53,191 nucleotides of DNA from CAZJHX01 sp964545715 (GTDB lineage: Bacteria > Myxococcota_A > UBA9042 > GCA-2863065), in the NCBI GenBank assembly GCA_964545715.1, contig CAZJHX010000070.1, positions 1 through 53,191 on the forward strand, in the 5' to 3' direction. Position numbers and translations under genes: made by a program. The notes under the pieces are model-generated. The model did not search any database. It was not told the origin of the DNA and saw only the letters and a program-made list of their open reading frames with translations. Below are positions 35,620 through 43,558 of the stretch, one piece after another (positions within the stretch are counted from its first letter, which is position 1; each line of letters begins with the position of its first letter).

Positions 35620-36330
35620 CTACTTGCGGGTGCGCTTGGCGACCAGGGAGACCTTGTCGTCGGTGACCTTCAGCCGCAGCTCCACATCGGTGCCGAGCTT
35701 CTCTTTCGCGCGCTGGCGCTGCTTCTTCACCGAGCTCGCGAACCGGGAGAGGCTCAGCTTGGAGACGTCCTCGCCGCGCTGCTTCTTGGCCGCGACGTAC
35801 GAGTCGTAGAGGCCACGGACGTCCCCGCCCTCCTGCTTTTTTGCCGCCAGCTTGTTAGCGAGAAACTGCTGCGCCCGCAGGGACGCGCCGGCCAGTCGCT
35901 TGCGGTCCGCGCTGGCGTCCGCGGGTGCCCCGTCCGTGCCGTCCGTGGGCTTGCCGGTATTCGGGTCGATGCCCTCGGCGCGCTTCAACGCGGAGTCGGC
36001 CTGCTTGGCGGCAAGGCGCTCCTCCTGAGTTACTGCGCCGCGGCGATACGTGCCGTCTTCCATCTGGCGCGTCACGCGGTCCCATCGCTCGGCAAGCGTG
36101 CGATATCGAGCCAGAAACTGCTTGTATTTGAAGCGGGTGGCCGAGTTCAGCGCGCCGACGAGCTTGGACTTGCGAATGTCGCGCTCGATCCGCTCGCGCT
36201 CGAAGCCGGGCTCGCGCTTCTCCATGCCGAGAAAATACTGATCGTACTTGCGGCGTAGCTGTTCGAGCTTGTTCTGCAAGCCGCGCAGCTCATCCTCTTG
36301 CATTTGGAAAATGTTAGGGTCGTTCGCCAC
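35620..36330 (-). CDS. MXAN_5187 C-terminal-domain family protein
   Basis: This 236-residue protein begins at GTG 36330. TAAGAT lies 6 nt before it and there is no ribosome site, suggesting a leaderless message. The N-terminal half is helical and coiled-coil-prone: ELRGLQNKLEQLRRKYDQYF, GMEKREP, then RFKYKQFLARYRTLAERWDR. A charged, low-complexity linker (about 125-165) follows. The C-terminal block LYDSYVAAKKQRGED and ELRLKVTDDKVSLVAK matches, from memory, the C-terminal domain of the MXAN_5187 family of myxobacteria. Its function is unknown. It has no signal peptide, so it is cytoplasmic. The 3' end lies four bases from the hflX stop. Confidence 0.7.
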   Translation of the reverse strand: MANDPNIFQMQEDELRGLQNKLEQLRRKYDQYFLGMEKREPGFERERIERDIRKSKLVGALNSATRFKYKQFLARYRTLAERWDRVTRQMEDGTYRRGAVTQEERLAAKQADSALKRAEGIDPNTGKPTDGTDGAPADASADRKRLAGASLRAQQFLANKLAAKKQEGGDVRGLYDSYVAAKKQRGEDVSKLSLSRFASSVKKQRQRAKEKLGTDVELRLKVTDDKVSLVAKRTRK

Positions 36331-36336
36331 GCACCG

Positions 36337-36365
36337 ATCTTAGCCAACCTTGACACCACCGGCAA
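36337..36365 (-). promoter_or_regulatory. Promoter for the MXAN_5187-type gene, interleaved with the opposite promoter
   Basis: On the minus strand TTGCCG (36365-36360), 17 bp, TAAGAT (36342-36337) precedes GTG 36330 by 6 nt. Its spacer contains the -35 of the plus-strand promoter at 36350. Confidence 0.6.
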
Positions 36366-36379
36366 CGCGCACATACAAC
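36350..36379 (+). promoter_or_regulatory. Promoter of the HEAT-like lipoprotein gene
   Basis: A perfect TTGACA (36350-36355) with TACAAC 18 bp on (36374-36379). The start codon at 36415 is preceded by AGGAGG. The -35 lies inside the spacer of the divergent promoter, so the two probably compete. Confidence 0.65.
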
Positions 36380-36414
36380 CCACGCTAAGTGCATTGGATA
36401 GGAGGACTCCTTCG

Positions 36415-37992
36415 ATGATCGCACGATCCGTGATCTCACTCGGTATCGCCGCCCTGCTGATCACCGCCGGATGCAAGGGTGAGCCGAAGCTTGAGGACAT
36501 CGAGGGGTGGATCCGAGCCGGCCAGACCAGCAAGGTTCAGGAGTTCGTAACCAATACGGACAGCCCCATGGCGCTGCGGGTCGCGACGGTGCAGAAGCTC
36601 GTCGAATACGGCCAGACCACCGAGGTCCAGAGCGTCATGGAGAACGTGCCGGACCGCGATGAGTTCGTCAGCCAGTGCGTGAAATCACTGATCGAGGACC
36701 TGGGCGCCACCGATGTCGCCGTACAGGTCGAGTCCAAAGACGCGCTGTTCATCCTGCTGAACTACCTGGACGACAAGCGCAAGGACGAGGTCCTGGCCAA
36801 GATGGCCAAGTGGGCGTTCCACGGGCTGTCGGCCAAGTCGACCAAAGAAGAGCTGGTGTCGCGCATCGAGCGCCTGCGCATCATCGGGCAGCTGAACCGC
36901 ATGGGACAGCACGCCATCCCGACCGCCGCGTGGCTGGTCAGCTACGGCGTGGAGACCCAGAGCCTGCAGAACTTCCTGGCGGAGGCTGAGGGCAACGAGA
37001 ACCAGATGATCGTGATCTCCTCGGTCAAAAAGCTCTTCGGCATGGAGAACCTGGTCATCCCGTGGGAGATCCTGGACATCGCGCGGGCCTTCGCCATCCC
37101 GCAGACGGTCGAGTTCTTGATCGGCGTCTATATGAGTGACCGATTCCCCGGCAGCGCGCGCAGCTCGGCGCTGGCAGCGGCTCAAGACCTGATCTACGGC
37201 ATCGGCGAGAAGACGGTCAAAGTGCACGACACGCCCTCGAAGCGCCGCGTTGTCCTCAAAGCGATCACCGAGCTGATGAAGTCGCAGATCGCCACCGACC
37301 GGTGGGACGCCGCCGACATGATCCTGCACGTCGGCGGCCCCGAGTCAGTCGACCTCGTCGTGGCCGGCCTCAAGGCGGACATCCCGTCTTACGTGCGCTT
37401 CACGCCGGAAGAGGAGATCGAGCTGGCGGACTTCGTCATCATCGACATGTGCAACACGAAGCTGCGGCCCAAGTCGACGACGATTCGCCCCCTGCTGGAG
37501 GCCTGGCTGCCCAAAGGCGACGCCGCTCAGAAGGCCTTCGCCATCCTGTGCCTGAAAGTGCTCGGCGAGCCGGCGTCGATCGAGAAGCTGAAGCTGGCCA
37601 CCGCCGGCGAGGAGAGCCTGGAGACCTTCTTCTTTGCGCGAGAGGAGCGGGCCATGCGCAAGCCGCTGATCGCGGAGGAGAAGCTGGTGGAGGTGACCGT
37701 CGGGACGCTGGCGCAAAACGCCATCGACGGCATCAACATGCTGGAGGAGATCGAGGCCGCACGCGCCGCCAAGACCATGCCCGACAAAGAGGCAGACCTG
37801 CGCGGGATCAGCGCGGTGTCCGTCATCCAATTCACGGGCGAGCAGTTCGTTGAGGCGGTCAACCGCACCTACCTGAAGAAGAGCGGCCAGGCGCCCAAGC
37901 CCACCGAGGACGGTGGCGCCAAGGACGGGACCGACAAGAAGCCCGCGCCCAAGAAGCCCACACGCAAACCGCGTCGCCGCCGGGGCAAATAA
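36415..37992 (+). CDS. Lipoprotein of HEAT/ARM-like helical repeats
   Basis: ATG 36415 follows AGGAGG (36400-36405). The 525-residue product has a signal peptide ending Ile-Thr-Ala-Gly-Cys. The mature protein is almost all amphipathic helices in pairs of about 35-40 residues (PMALRVATVQKLVEYG, DRDEFVSQCVKSLIEDLG, SSALAAAQDLIYGIG), a HEAT/ARM-like solenoid. It ends in a strongly basic, Pro/Lys/Arg-rich tail (KPTRKPRRRRGK), which could bind nucleic acid, LPS or another acidic partner. No enzymatic motif is visible. The flippase gene follows after 8 bp, so the two are probably an operon. Confidence 0.75.
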   Translation: MIARSVISLGIAALLITAGCKGEPKLEDIEGWIRAGQTSKVQEFVTNTDSPMALRVATVQKLVEYGQTTEVQSVMENVPDRDEFVSQCVKSLIEDLGATDVAVQVESKDALFILLNYLDDKRKDEVLAKMAKWAFHGLSAKSTKEELVSRIERLRIIGQLNRMGQHAIPTAAWLVSYGVETQSLQNFLAEAEGNENQMIVISSVKKLFGMENLVIPWEILDIARAFAIPQTVEFLIGVYMSDRFPGSARSSALAAAQDLIYGIGEKTVKVHDTPSKRRVVLKAITELMKSQIATDRWDAADMILHVGGPESVDLVVAGLKADIPSYVRFTPEEEIELADFVIIDMCNTKLRPKSTTIRPLLEAWLPKGDAAQKAFAILCLKVLGEPASIEKLKLATAGEESLETFFFAREERAMRKPLIAEEKLVEVTVGTLAQNAIDGINMLEEIEAARAAKTMPDKEADLRGISAVSVIQFTGEQFVEAVNRTYLKKSGQAPKPTEDGGAKDGTDKKPAPKKPTRKPRRRRGK

Positions 37993-38000
37993 GAGGTCGT

Positions 38001-39500
38001 CTGACGAAGCGCGGCGACGATGCGGTCACCGCCGGCCGCGGCTTCTTGCTTATCGCAGGAGCAAAGGCGTACTTCATCGCCGCTTCGGCGCTGATCGCGC
38101 TGGGTCTCCCAAGGTTTCTGGGGCCTGAGCGCTTCGGCGAGTTCAAGGTCGTCAACAGCTTCATCTCCGTGCTGAACATGGTGCTCATCCTGGGCACGAT
38201 TCAGACGGTCTCAAAGCTCGTCAGCGAGGACACGAGCCGCGCCGTCTCTGCCCGCGGACAGGCGCTGCGGCTGCAATTGGGGGTGGGCGGCGCCGTGTCG
38301 TTGATCGTGGTGCTGGCCGCGCCGTGGATCGCCACGACGATGTTCAAGGACCTCAGCCTGGCCCCGTATCTGCGCATCGGGGCCGGCGTCACCCTGTGCT
38401 ACTCGATCTACGCGGTCTACGTGGGCGTGCTGAACGGCCTGAAGCGCTTCGGCGCCCAGGCGCGCCTGGACATGCTGTTCTCGACGCTGAAGGTGTCCCT
38501 GATCGTCGGGCTGGTGCTGACCGGCTATGGCGTCGGCGGAGCATTCGCCGGCTTTCTGGCGGCATCGGTCGTCACGGTCGTGGTCGCGGCTCCGGTCGCC
38601 GCGCGGCACCTGCCACCGGCCGGGGAGGCCACGGTCAGCCTGCGCCGCATCGCAACCCTGCTGGCACCCATTTTGGGCAGTACGCTGATGATCAACTTGA
38701 TCCTGCAGCTGGACGTGCTGGCCATCAAGGGTCTGGTCGGGGGCGGCACCGAGGCCGCAAGCCGTGTAGCGGGCCTGTTCGGCGGCGCCAAGAACATCTC
38801 GTTGCTGCCGTATCAGGCCACGTTTGCGCTGACCTTTGTGGTCTTCCCGATGCTGTCTCAGTCCACGTTCGACGAGGACCGGGAGCGCTCTGCCAACTAC
38901 GTGCGCCAGGCGGTGCGCTTTCTGCTGCTGATGGCCGGCCTGGCGTGCGTCCCGCTGATCACCACAGCGCGACCGCTGCTGGAGATCGTCCTGGGGGCCG
39001 CGTACGGCGCATCGACCGAGGCCCTCATGATCATGCTGCCCACGACGCTGCTGACCGCGGCCCTGGTGCTGTCGGTGACCATTCTGAACGCCGCCGGCGA
39101 GGAGCGGCTGGCGCTGGTGCTGACGACCGGAACCGTGCTCGTCAACGGCGCGCTGCTGTTCGTCGCGTTGGACGGGGCCGGCCCCGATCCCGCCGACGGC
39201 GCGTTGACGCGCGCTGCCTGGGCGACCGCCGCCGCCGTCGCGGTGGGCTTTGCAGTGGCGGCCACCGCCGTCCGGAGGCGCCTGGGCGCATTCGCTCCCG
39301 CTTCGACTGTTTTCAGGCTCATTGTGGTAGGCGGTGGTATCGTCGCACTTGCTCGGCTGTGGCCTGTGGACTCGCTGGTCATGCTGGTCATCAAGGCCCT
39401 GGTTACGGCCACGGCTTTTCTGGCGGGCATGGTCCTTCTCGGCGAGCTGACGGACGACGACCGAAGCACGCTAAAGCGCATCATCGGACGAGCCACATGA
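38001..39500 (+). CDS. Polysaccharide/lipid-linked oligosaccharide flippase (MOP superfamily)
   Basis: This membrane protein has about 12-14 hydrophobic segments and the MATE/MOP (Wzx/RfbX-like) layout. The start includes GRGFLLIAGAKAYFI, then LGPERFGEFKVVNSF, and the central block is YQATFALTFVVFPMLSQS. Such proteins move lipid-linked sugars, for example O-antigen or exopolysaccharide units, across the inner membrane. No ATG or GTG lies before the conserved N-terminus. TTG 38046 would drop the conserved GDDAVTAGRGF segment, whereas CTG 38001 with AGAGG five bases upstream would keep it; I use CTG. No glycosyltransferases or other sugar genes are adjacent. The last four bases overlap the next start (ATGA). 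Confidence 0.8.
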   Translation: MTKRGDDAVTAGRGFLLIAGAKAYFIAASALIALGLPRFLGPERFGEFKVVNSFISVLNMVLILGTIQTVSKLVSEDTSRAVSARGQALRLQLGVGGAVSLIVVLAAPWIATTMFKDLSLAPYLRIGAGVTLCYSIYAVYVGVLNGLKRFGAQARLDMLFSTLKVSLIVGLVLTGYGVGGAFAGFLAASVVTVVVAAPVAARHLPPAGEATVSLRRIATLLAPILGSTLMINLILQLDVLAIKGLVGGGTEAASRVAGLFGGAKNISLLPYQATFALTFVVFPMLSQSTFDEDRERSANYVRQAVRFLLLMAGLACVPLITTARPLLEIVLGAAYGASTEALMIMLPTTLLTAALVLSVTILNAAGEERLALVLTTGTVLVNGALLFVALDGAGPDPADGALTRAAWATAAAVAVGFAVAATAVRRRLGAFAPASTVFRLIVVGGGIVALARLWPVDSLVMLVIKALVTATAFLAGMVLLGELTDDDRSTLKRIIGRAT

Positions 39501-39925
39501 AATACAGCCTCCTGATCATCCTCCTGGCCCCCATGACCCTGGCATGCGCAGGCTACGAGTCCCCCGGCGAAAAGCTCCGCGACGGCGTGATGCGCTACAA
39601 CGACGCCATCCGCTGGGAGAAATCCGTGGGCGCGCCCAAGTACAGCCCGGACGCCAAGCAGGCCGCCTATCGGCGCGACCACCGGGATGCGCACGACGGA
39701 TTGAAGGTCCTTGAATACGAGCTGCACAACGTTCAGCACATGCCTCCGAACCGCGCCGACGTAACGGTGCGCTACAAGTGGCTGCGCCCGCCCTCCAATG
39801 TGGTGGAGACGACGTTCATCAAGCAGAACTGGAAGTATGGCGAGGACAAGACCTGGCGCATCGTCGACAAGACCAAGGTCGAGCGACCGAAGGCCAAAGC
39901 TGTCTCGTTGGAGGATCGGCTCTAG
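39497..39925 (+). CDS. Small lipoprotein, uncharacterised
   Basis: This 142-residue protein starts at ATG 39497, overlapping the flippase stop by four bases (ATGA coupling). The signal peptide ends Thr-Leu-Ala-Cys. The mature part has a helical first half (KLRDGVMRYNDAIRWEKSVG) and a beta-sheet second half (RADVTVRYKWLRPP, TFIKQNWKYGEDKTWRIVD), in the style of an NTF2/SnoaL-like small domain. The family was not recognised. Translational coupling suggests that it works with the flippase, perhaps as a periplasmic accessory factor. The gene ends in a Glu-Asp-Arg-Leu tail, 8 bp before the convergent leucyl aminopeptidase gene. Confidence 0.75.
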   Translation: MKYSLLIILLAPMTLACAGYESPGEKLRDGVMRYNDAIRWEKSVGAPKYSPDAKQAAYRRDHRDAHDGLKVLEYELHNVQHMPPNRADVTVRYKWLRPPSNVVETTFIKQNWKYGEDKTWRIVDKTKVERPKAKAVSLEDRL

Positions 39926-39933
39926 AGCCGGGT

Positions 39934-41403
39934 CTAACCGAGCCGGGCGCCTGCGCGGCTCACGTACTCGAGCAGGCTCAACACGCCGACGCCGGTCCCC
40001 CCCTTGTTGATGTGGTCCTTGGTCTTGTCCGCGAACGCGGGGCCCGCGATGTCCAGGTGGACCCACGTGGTGTCGCCTACAAACTCGCTGAGGAACAGCG
40101 CGGCCGTGATGGCGCCGCCCCAGCGCTTGCCCACGTTCTTGAGGTCGGCGTTGTCGCTCTTCAGCTGCTTCCTCAGGCGCTTGTCCAGCGGCATGTGCCA
40201 CATGCTCTCGCCCGCGGCCTCGGAGGAGGCGATCACCTCTTTGATCAGGTCGTCGTCGTTGCCGAACACGCCCACAGTCTCGTTGCCCAGGGCGACGCAG
40301 ATCGCGCCGGTCAGCGTGGCCAGGTTGACCATCTCGGTCGGCTTGAGCTCGGTCGCGTAGTGCAGCGCGTCGGCCAGGATGAGGCGCCCCTCAGCGTCGG
40401 TGTTCAGGACCTCGACCGTCTTGCCGTTGTAGCTGCGGATGATGTCGCCCGGCTTATATGCCGCGGCGCCCAGCATGTTCTCGCTGGAGGGCACGATGCC
40501 GTGCACCACGACGTCCGGAGCCACAGCGGCGACGGCTTTCATGGCGCCCAGGACGGCCGCGCCGCCGCCCATGTCCATCTTCATGTCCTCGATGCTGCCG
40601 GTCGGCTTCAAGCAGAGACCGCCGGCGTCGAAGGTCAGGCCCTTGCCGACCAGCGCGATGCTCGGGGTGTCCGCCGTAGCGCCGTCCGGGCGATACGTCA
40701 GGTGAATCAGGCGCGGTTCTTCGCTCGAGCCCGCGGACACGGCCAGGATGAGGCGCATGCCCTTCTTCTCGAGGTCAGCCTTCTCGAAGATCGTGCACTC
40801 CAGGCCGCTCTCGTCTGCGATCTCGCGCGCCTTCTGCGCCATCACGACAGGCGTGAGCGCGATGGGCGGGTCGTTGACCAGGTCGCGGGCGAAACACACG
40901 GCTTCGGCCACAGCGCGGGCCTGCGCTACCGAGTCCGCGGAGCCGGAGGCGTTGACGAAGTCGACCCGCTCGATGGTCGACTCAGCGACGTCGACGGTCT
41001 TGAAGGTGTCGTAGGTGTAGTGACCGAGCACGGTGCCCTGCACCAACTGGGCTGCGGTGGCGCCGGTCGGTGCGACCACGCCCAGAGACTTCAGCTTGAG
41101 GGACCGTGCGGTGCGGATGGCACGCGACGCAAGGTCACGCCCGTCGGACGCCCCGGTCTCGCCCAGGCCCACCAGGATGATGCGGCTCGCGCCTACGCGA
41201 CCGTGCGTGTGCAGGCGCATTTTCTGGCCGTCTTTGCCGGTGAAATCCTCTTCGGCGGCAACCTCGGCCAGCAGACCGCCAAGGGCGTCGTTCAGCTCTG
41301 CCGCGGGACCGCCGTCACTCCATGAGGCGCCCGCGTACACACCGACGGCGAGGAGATCGGCCTCCAATGACGCCAACTCACCCTCGAATCTCCCAAACTC
41401 CAT
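39934..41403 (-). CDS. pepA: Leucyl aminopeptidase (M17)
   Basis: This 489-residue protein starts at ATG 41403 behind GGTGGAG. The catalytic C-terminal domain shows VGKGLTFDAGGLCLKP, with the metal-binding Lys and Asp. MKMDMGGGAAVLGAMKAV and the signature NTDAEGRLILADAL (zinc ligands Asp and Glu, catalytic Arg) follow. M17 enzymes release N-terminal residues from peptides in the cytosol and use two metal ions. The N-terminal 165 residues form the expected non-catalytic domain. One small difference from the usual family text is Asp-Ala-Gly-Gly in the first motif, in place of Asp-Ser/Thr-Gly-Gly. It is divergent from aspartate kinase, with a CTGTC-GCTA-GACAG palindrome in the spacer. Confidence 0.95.
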   Translation of the reverse strand: MEFGRFEGELASLEADLLAVGVYAGASWSDGGPAAELNDALGGLLAEVAAEEDFTGKDGQKMRLHTHGRVGASRIILVGLGETGASDGRDLASRAIRTARSLKLKSLGVVAPTGATAAQLVQGTVLGHYTYDTFKTVDVAESTIERVDFVNASGSADSVAQARAVAEAVCFARDLVNDPPIALTPVVMAQKAREIADESGLECTIFEKADLEKKGMRLILAVSAGSSEEPRLIHLTYRPDGATADTPSIALVGKGLTFDAGGLCLKPTGSIEDMKMDMGGGAAVLGAMKAVAAVAPDVVVHGIVPSSENMLGAAAYKPGDIIRSYNGKTVEVLNTDAEGRLILADALHYATELKPTEMVNLATLTGAICVALGNETVGVFGNDDDLIKEVIASSEAAGESMWHMPLDKRLRKQLKSDNADLKNVGKRWGGAITAALFLSEFVGDTTWVHLDIAGPAFADKTKDHINKGGTGVGVLSLLEYVSRAGARLG

Positions 41404-41492
41404 GCCTCTACTCCACCTGTTGAATACTGACCCGGCGAATCTGTCGCTAGACAGGTTTTAAGCTGGGAACGGCTATCACTTTTGAACAGGCG

Positions 41493-41520
41493 TGTAAAGC
41501 CTCACGAAGCGTGCTAAACC
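41493..41520 (+). promoter_or_regulatory. Putative leaderless promoter for aspartate kinase
   Basis: TGTAAA (41493-41498), 16 bp, TAAACC (41515-41520), then 8 nt to ATG 41529. No ribosome site is present. The -35 is weak. Confidence 0.35.
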
Positions 41521-41528
41521 GTCGGCCG

Positions 41529-42683
41529 ATGCCGGTTATCGTCCAAAAATACGGCGGCTCATCGCTGGCCGACACGGCGCGTCTGAAGGCGGTTGCCAAG
41601 CGTGTTGTGCAGCGCAAGCGTCAAGGTGTCGATCTGGTCGTCGTCGTGAGCGCCATGGGCGACACCACCGACGGCTTGTTGGCCAAGGCCGCGGAGGTCT
41701 CCGAGAACGCGCCGCGGCGCGAGCTGGACATGCTGCTGACGGTGGGCGAGCGCACGTCCATGGCGCTGATGAGCATGGCGATTCACGCGCTGGGCGAGCA
41801 GGCGATCTCGTTTACGGGCAGCCAGTGCGGTGTGCTCACCACGGACAGCCACAGCCGCGCGCGCATCATGGAGGTGCGGCCGTTTCGCGTGCAGGACGAG
41901 CTGGAGCGCGGGCGCATCGTGATCGTCGCCGGCTACCAGGGCACGTCCTACAAGCGCGAGATCACGACGCTCGGACGCGGCGGCACCGATCTCACGGCGG
42001 TCGCCCTGGCGGCAGCGCTGAAGGCCGAGGCCTGCGAGATCTACAGCGACGTGGACGGCGTCTTGACCGCGGACCCGCGCATCGTGCCGTCCGCCCTCAA
42101 GATCGAGACCCTGAGCTTTGCCGAGATGGAGGAGCTGTCCCGCGCGGGCGCCAAAGTGCTGCACCGAGACGCGGTCGCCTGGGCGCGCCGCAACGGGGTG
42201 GCGCTGTACGCCCGGTCAACGTTCGGTGGCCCCGACGCCAAGGGCACTGCTGTGCGCGTGGACCCGCCTGCGCGCCCCACTCCCGTGGTAGCGGTGACGG
42301 GCCGCAAAGACATGATCCGAGTCCTTGCCGACGCCGAGTGCCTGGCGGCTGTCGACCCGCTACTGGCCGATGTCCCCCTCGTGCAACGCCAGGTGAACGG
42401 CGGCAGGCTGCGAGCGCTCTTCACACCCGAGGATGTGCCTGAGGCCGATGGCCTGTGCAGCGCGATCGAGGCGGCCGGCGCCACCGTGCAGCGAGACGTC
42501 GGCTGCGTCACGGTCGTCGGCACCGGGCTGGGCGAGGATCGCCGGGTACGCCAGGCGATCAGCTCGCGCATCGCCGGCATGGATTCGCTGCTGACCAGCC
42601 TGAGCTGGACCGCGTGGCTGCCCGCCGACGAGGTCGACGCGGCCGTGCGCGATCTTCACGATATGTTGATTAATCGGGCTTGA
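41529..42683 (+). CDS. lysC: Aspartate kinase
   Basis: This 384-residue protein phosphorylates aspartate, the first step to lysine, threonine, methionine and diaminopimelate. The N-terminal kinase domain has VIVQKYGGSSLAD, VVVVSAMGDTTDGLL, FTGSQCGVLTTDSH, GRIVIVAGYQGT, TLGRGGTDLTAVAL and SDVDGVLTADPRIV. Two ACT-like regulatory units follow, as in monofunctional, feedback-regulated LysC; the first looks short and the second (VTVVGTGLGEDRRVRQAI) is clearer. ATG 41529 is chosen because it gives the canonical MPVIVQKYGG. GTG 41511 is possible but overlaps the -10-like element. There is no ribosome site before ATG 41529. The gene stands alone and is divergent from pepA. Confidence 0.9.
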   Translation: MPVIVQKYGGSSLADTARLKAVAKRVVQRKRQGVDLVVVVSAMGDTTDGLLAKAAEVSENAPRRELDMLLTVGERTSMALMSMAIHALGEQAISFTGSQCGVLTTDSHSRARIMEVRPFRVQDELERGRIVIVAGYQGTSYKREITTLGRGGTDLTAVALAAALKAEACEIYSDVDGVLTADPRIVPSALKIETLSFAEMEELSRAGAKVLHRDAVAWARRNGVALYARSTFGGPDAKGTAVRVDPPARPTPVVAVTGRKDMIRVLADAECLAAVDPLLADVPLVQRQVNGGRLRALFTPEDVPEADGLCSAIEAAGATVQRDVGCVTVVGTGLGEDRRVRQAISSRIAGMDSLLTSLSWTAWLPADEVDAAVRDLHDMLINRA

Positions 42684-42707
42684 CGCCACACCCGGGGCGT
42701 CTAAACT
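42680..42707 (+). promoter_or_regulatory. ssb promoter
   Basis: TTGACG (42680-42685, overlapping the aspartate kinase stop), 16 bp, TAAACT (42702-42707). The predicted leader to ATG 42831 is about 115 nt, unusually long for this window. Confidence 0.55.
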
Positions 42708-42830
42708 AACGTTCAGTATTGTTCACGGACGGAGTGTCTGCAAGGTTGTGGCTCCTTCCGGAGCAGGGGACCGGCTGGGCCAGTGAGTTTCATCCATTTG
42801 AGCAAGCTTCTCGGTCGAAGGGGAACCTGA

Positions 42831-43421
42831 ATGTCAGTCAACAAAGCCATACTCATCGGTCGTTTGGGCGCCGATCCCGAGGTGCGCTACACACAGGGCG
42901 GCCAAGCGGTCGCCAACTTCAACATCGCCACGGATAGGACCTGGACCGACAAGAGCGGTCAGAAGCAGGAGAAAACCGAGTGGCACCGCATCGTCGCTTG
43001 GGGCCGCACCGGCGAGCTCTGCGGCGAGTACCTGCGGAAGGGTCGCGAGGTCTACGTCGAGGGACGCATCGAGACCCGCGAGTGGCAGGATCGCGACGGC
43101 AACCGACGCTGGAGCACCGAGATCAACGCGCAGAACGTCACGTTCCTGGGCGGACGCGGTGACGGCGGCGGCGGCGGCAACTACGGCGGCGGCGGCGGCG
43201 GCGGCAACTACGGCGGCAGCGGCGGTGGCGGCGGCGGTGGCGGCGGTGGCGGTAACTACGGCGGCGGCGGCGGCGGCAACTACGGCGGCGGCGGCGGTGG
43301 TGGCCAGCAGCAGGCTGGCGGTCCACCTCCCAGTGGTCCCCCGCAAGGTGGTCAGGGTGGTCAGAGCGCTCCGGCCGGCCCTCCCGGCGGCAACTTCGAC
43401 GACGACGACATCCCGTTCTAG
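42831..43421 (+). CDS. ssb: Single-stranded DNA-binding protein
   Basis: This 196-residue protein begins MSVNKAILIGRLGADPEVRY after the ribosome site AAGGGGAA. Residues 1-107 are the OB-fold (FNIATDRTWTD, TEWHRIVAWGRTGE, VYVEGRIETREWQD). Residues of about 110-160 are almost pure Gly with periodic Asn-Tyr-Gly-Gly; the matching DNA is a GGC/GGT run. A Pro/Gly/Gln part follows. It ends in the acidic tip DDDDIPF, which binds replication and repair partners. SSB coats single-stranded DNA during replication, recombination and repair. The glycine tract may vary in length by slippage and is prone to assembly error. Confidence 0.95.
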   Translation: MSVNKAILIGRLGADPEVRYTQGGQAVANFNIATDRTWTDKSGQKQEKTEWHRIVAWGRTGELCGEYLRKGREVYVEGRIETREWQDRDGNRRWSTEINAQNVTFLGGRGDGGGGGNYGGGGGGGNYGGSGGGGGGGGGGGNYGGGGGGNYGGGGGGGQQQAGGPPPSGPPQGGQGGQSAPAGPPGGNFDDDDIPF

Positions 43422-43521
43422 CCAGGTGGCCCCGCACGCGGGCCGCTGATGAAGAGAATCGGTTGGGCGGCCGCGTGGACGGCTTGGCGCTGGTGCGCGG
43501 CCGCAGCGATCGTCGGTGAAC

Positions 43522-43550
43522 AGGACATCCGCGGCGTCGATGGATATAAT
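43522..43550 (+). promoter_or_regulatory. Consensus -10 promoter giving a leaderless message
   Basis: AGGACA (43522-43527), 17 bp, TATAAT (43545-43550), then 8 nt to ATG 43559. The start is therefore at or within about one base of the expected transcription start, and no ribosome site is present. Confidence 0.65.
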
Positions 43551-43558
43551 CGCTGGCT

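Noticed and set aside
39917..39930. CGGCTCTAGAGCCG palindrome between two convergent genes as a bidirectional terminator
   Set aside because: No T run on either side and only a four-base centre; it overlaps a stop codon and may be chance.
43165..43320. GGC-rich repeat after the SSB fold as a non-coding repeat element
   Set aside because: It is in frame and encodes the glycine linker leading to the proper DDDDIPF tip.
43428..43444. GGCCC...GGGCC hairpin after ssb as a terminator
   Set aside because: Five pairs with no following T run; GC-rich DNA makes such hairpins often.
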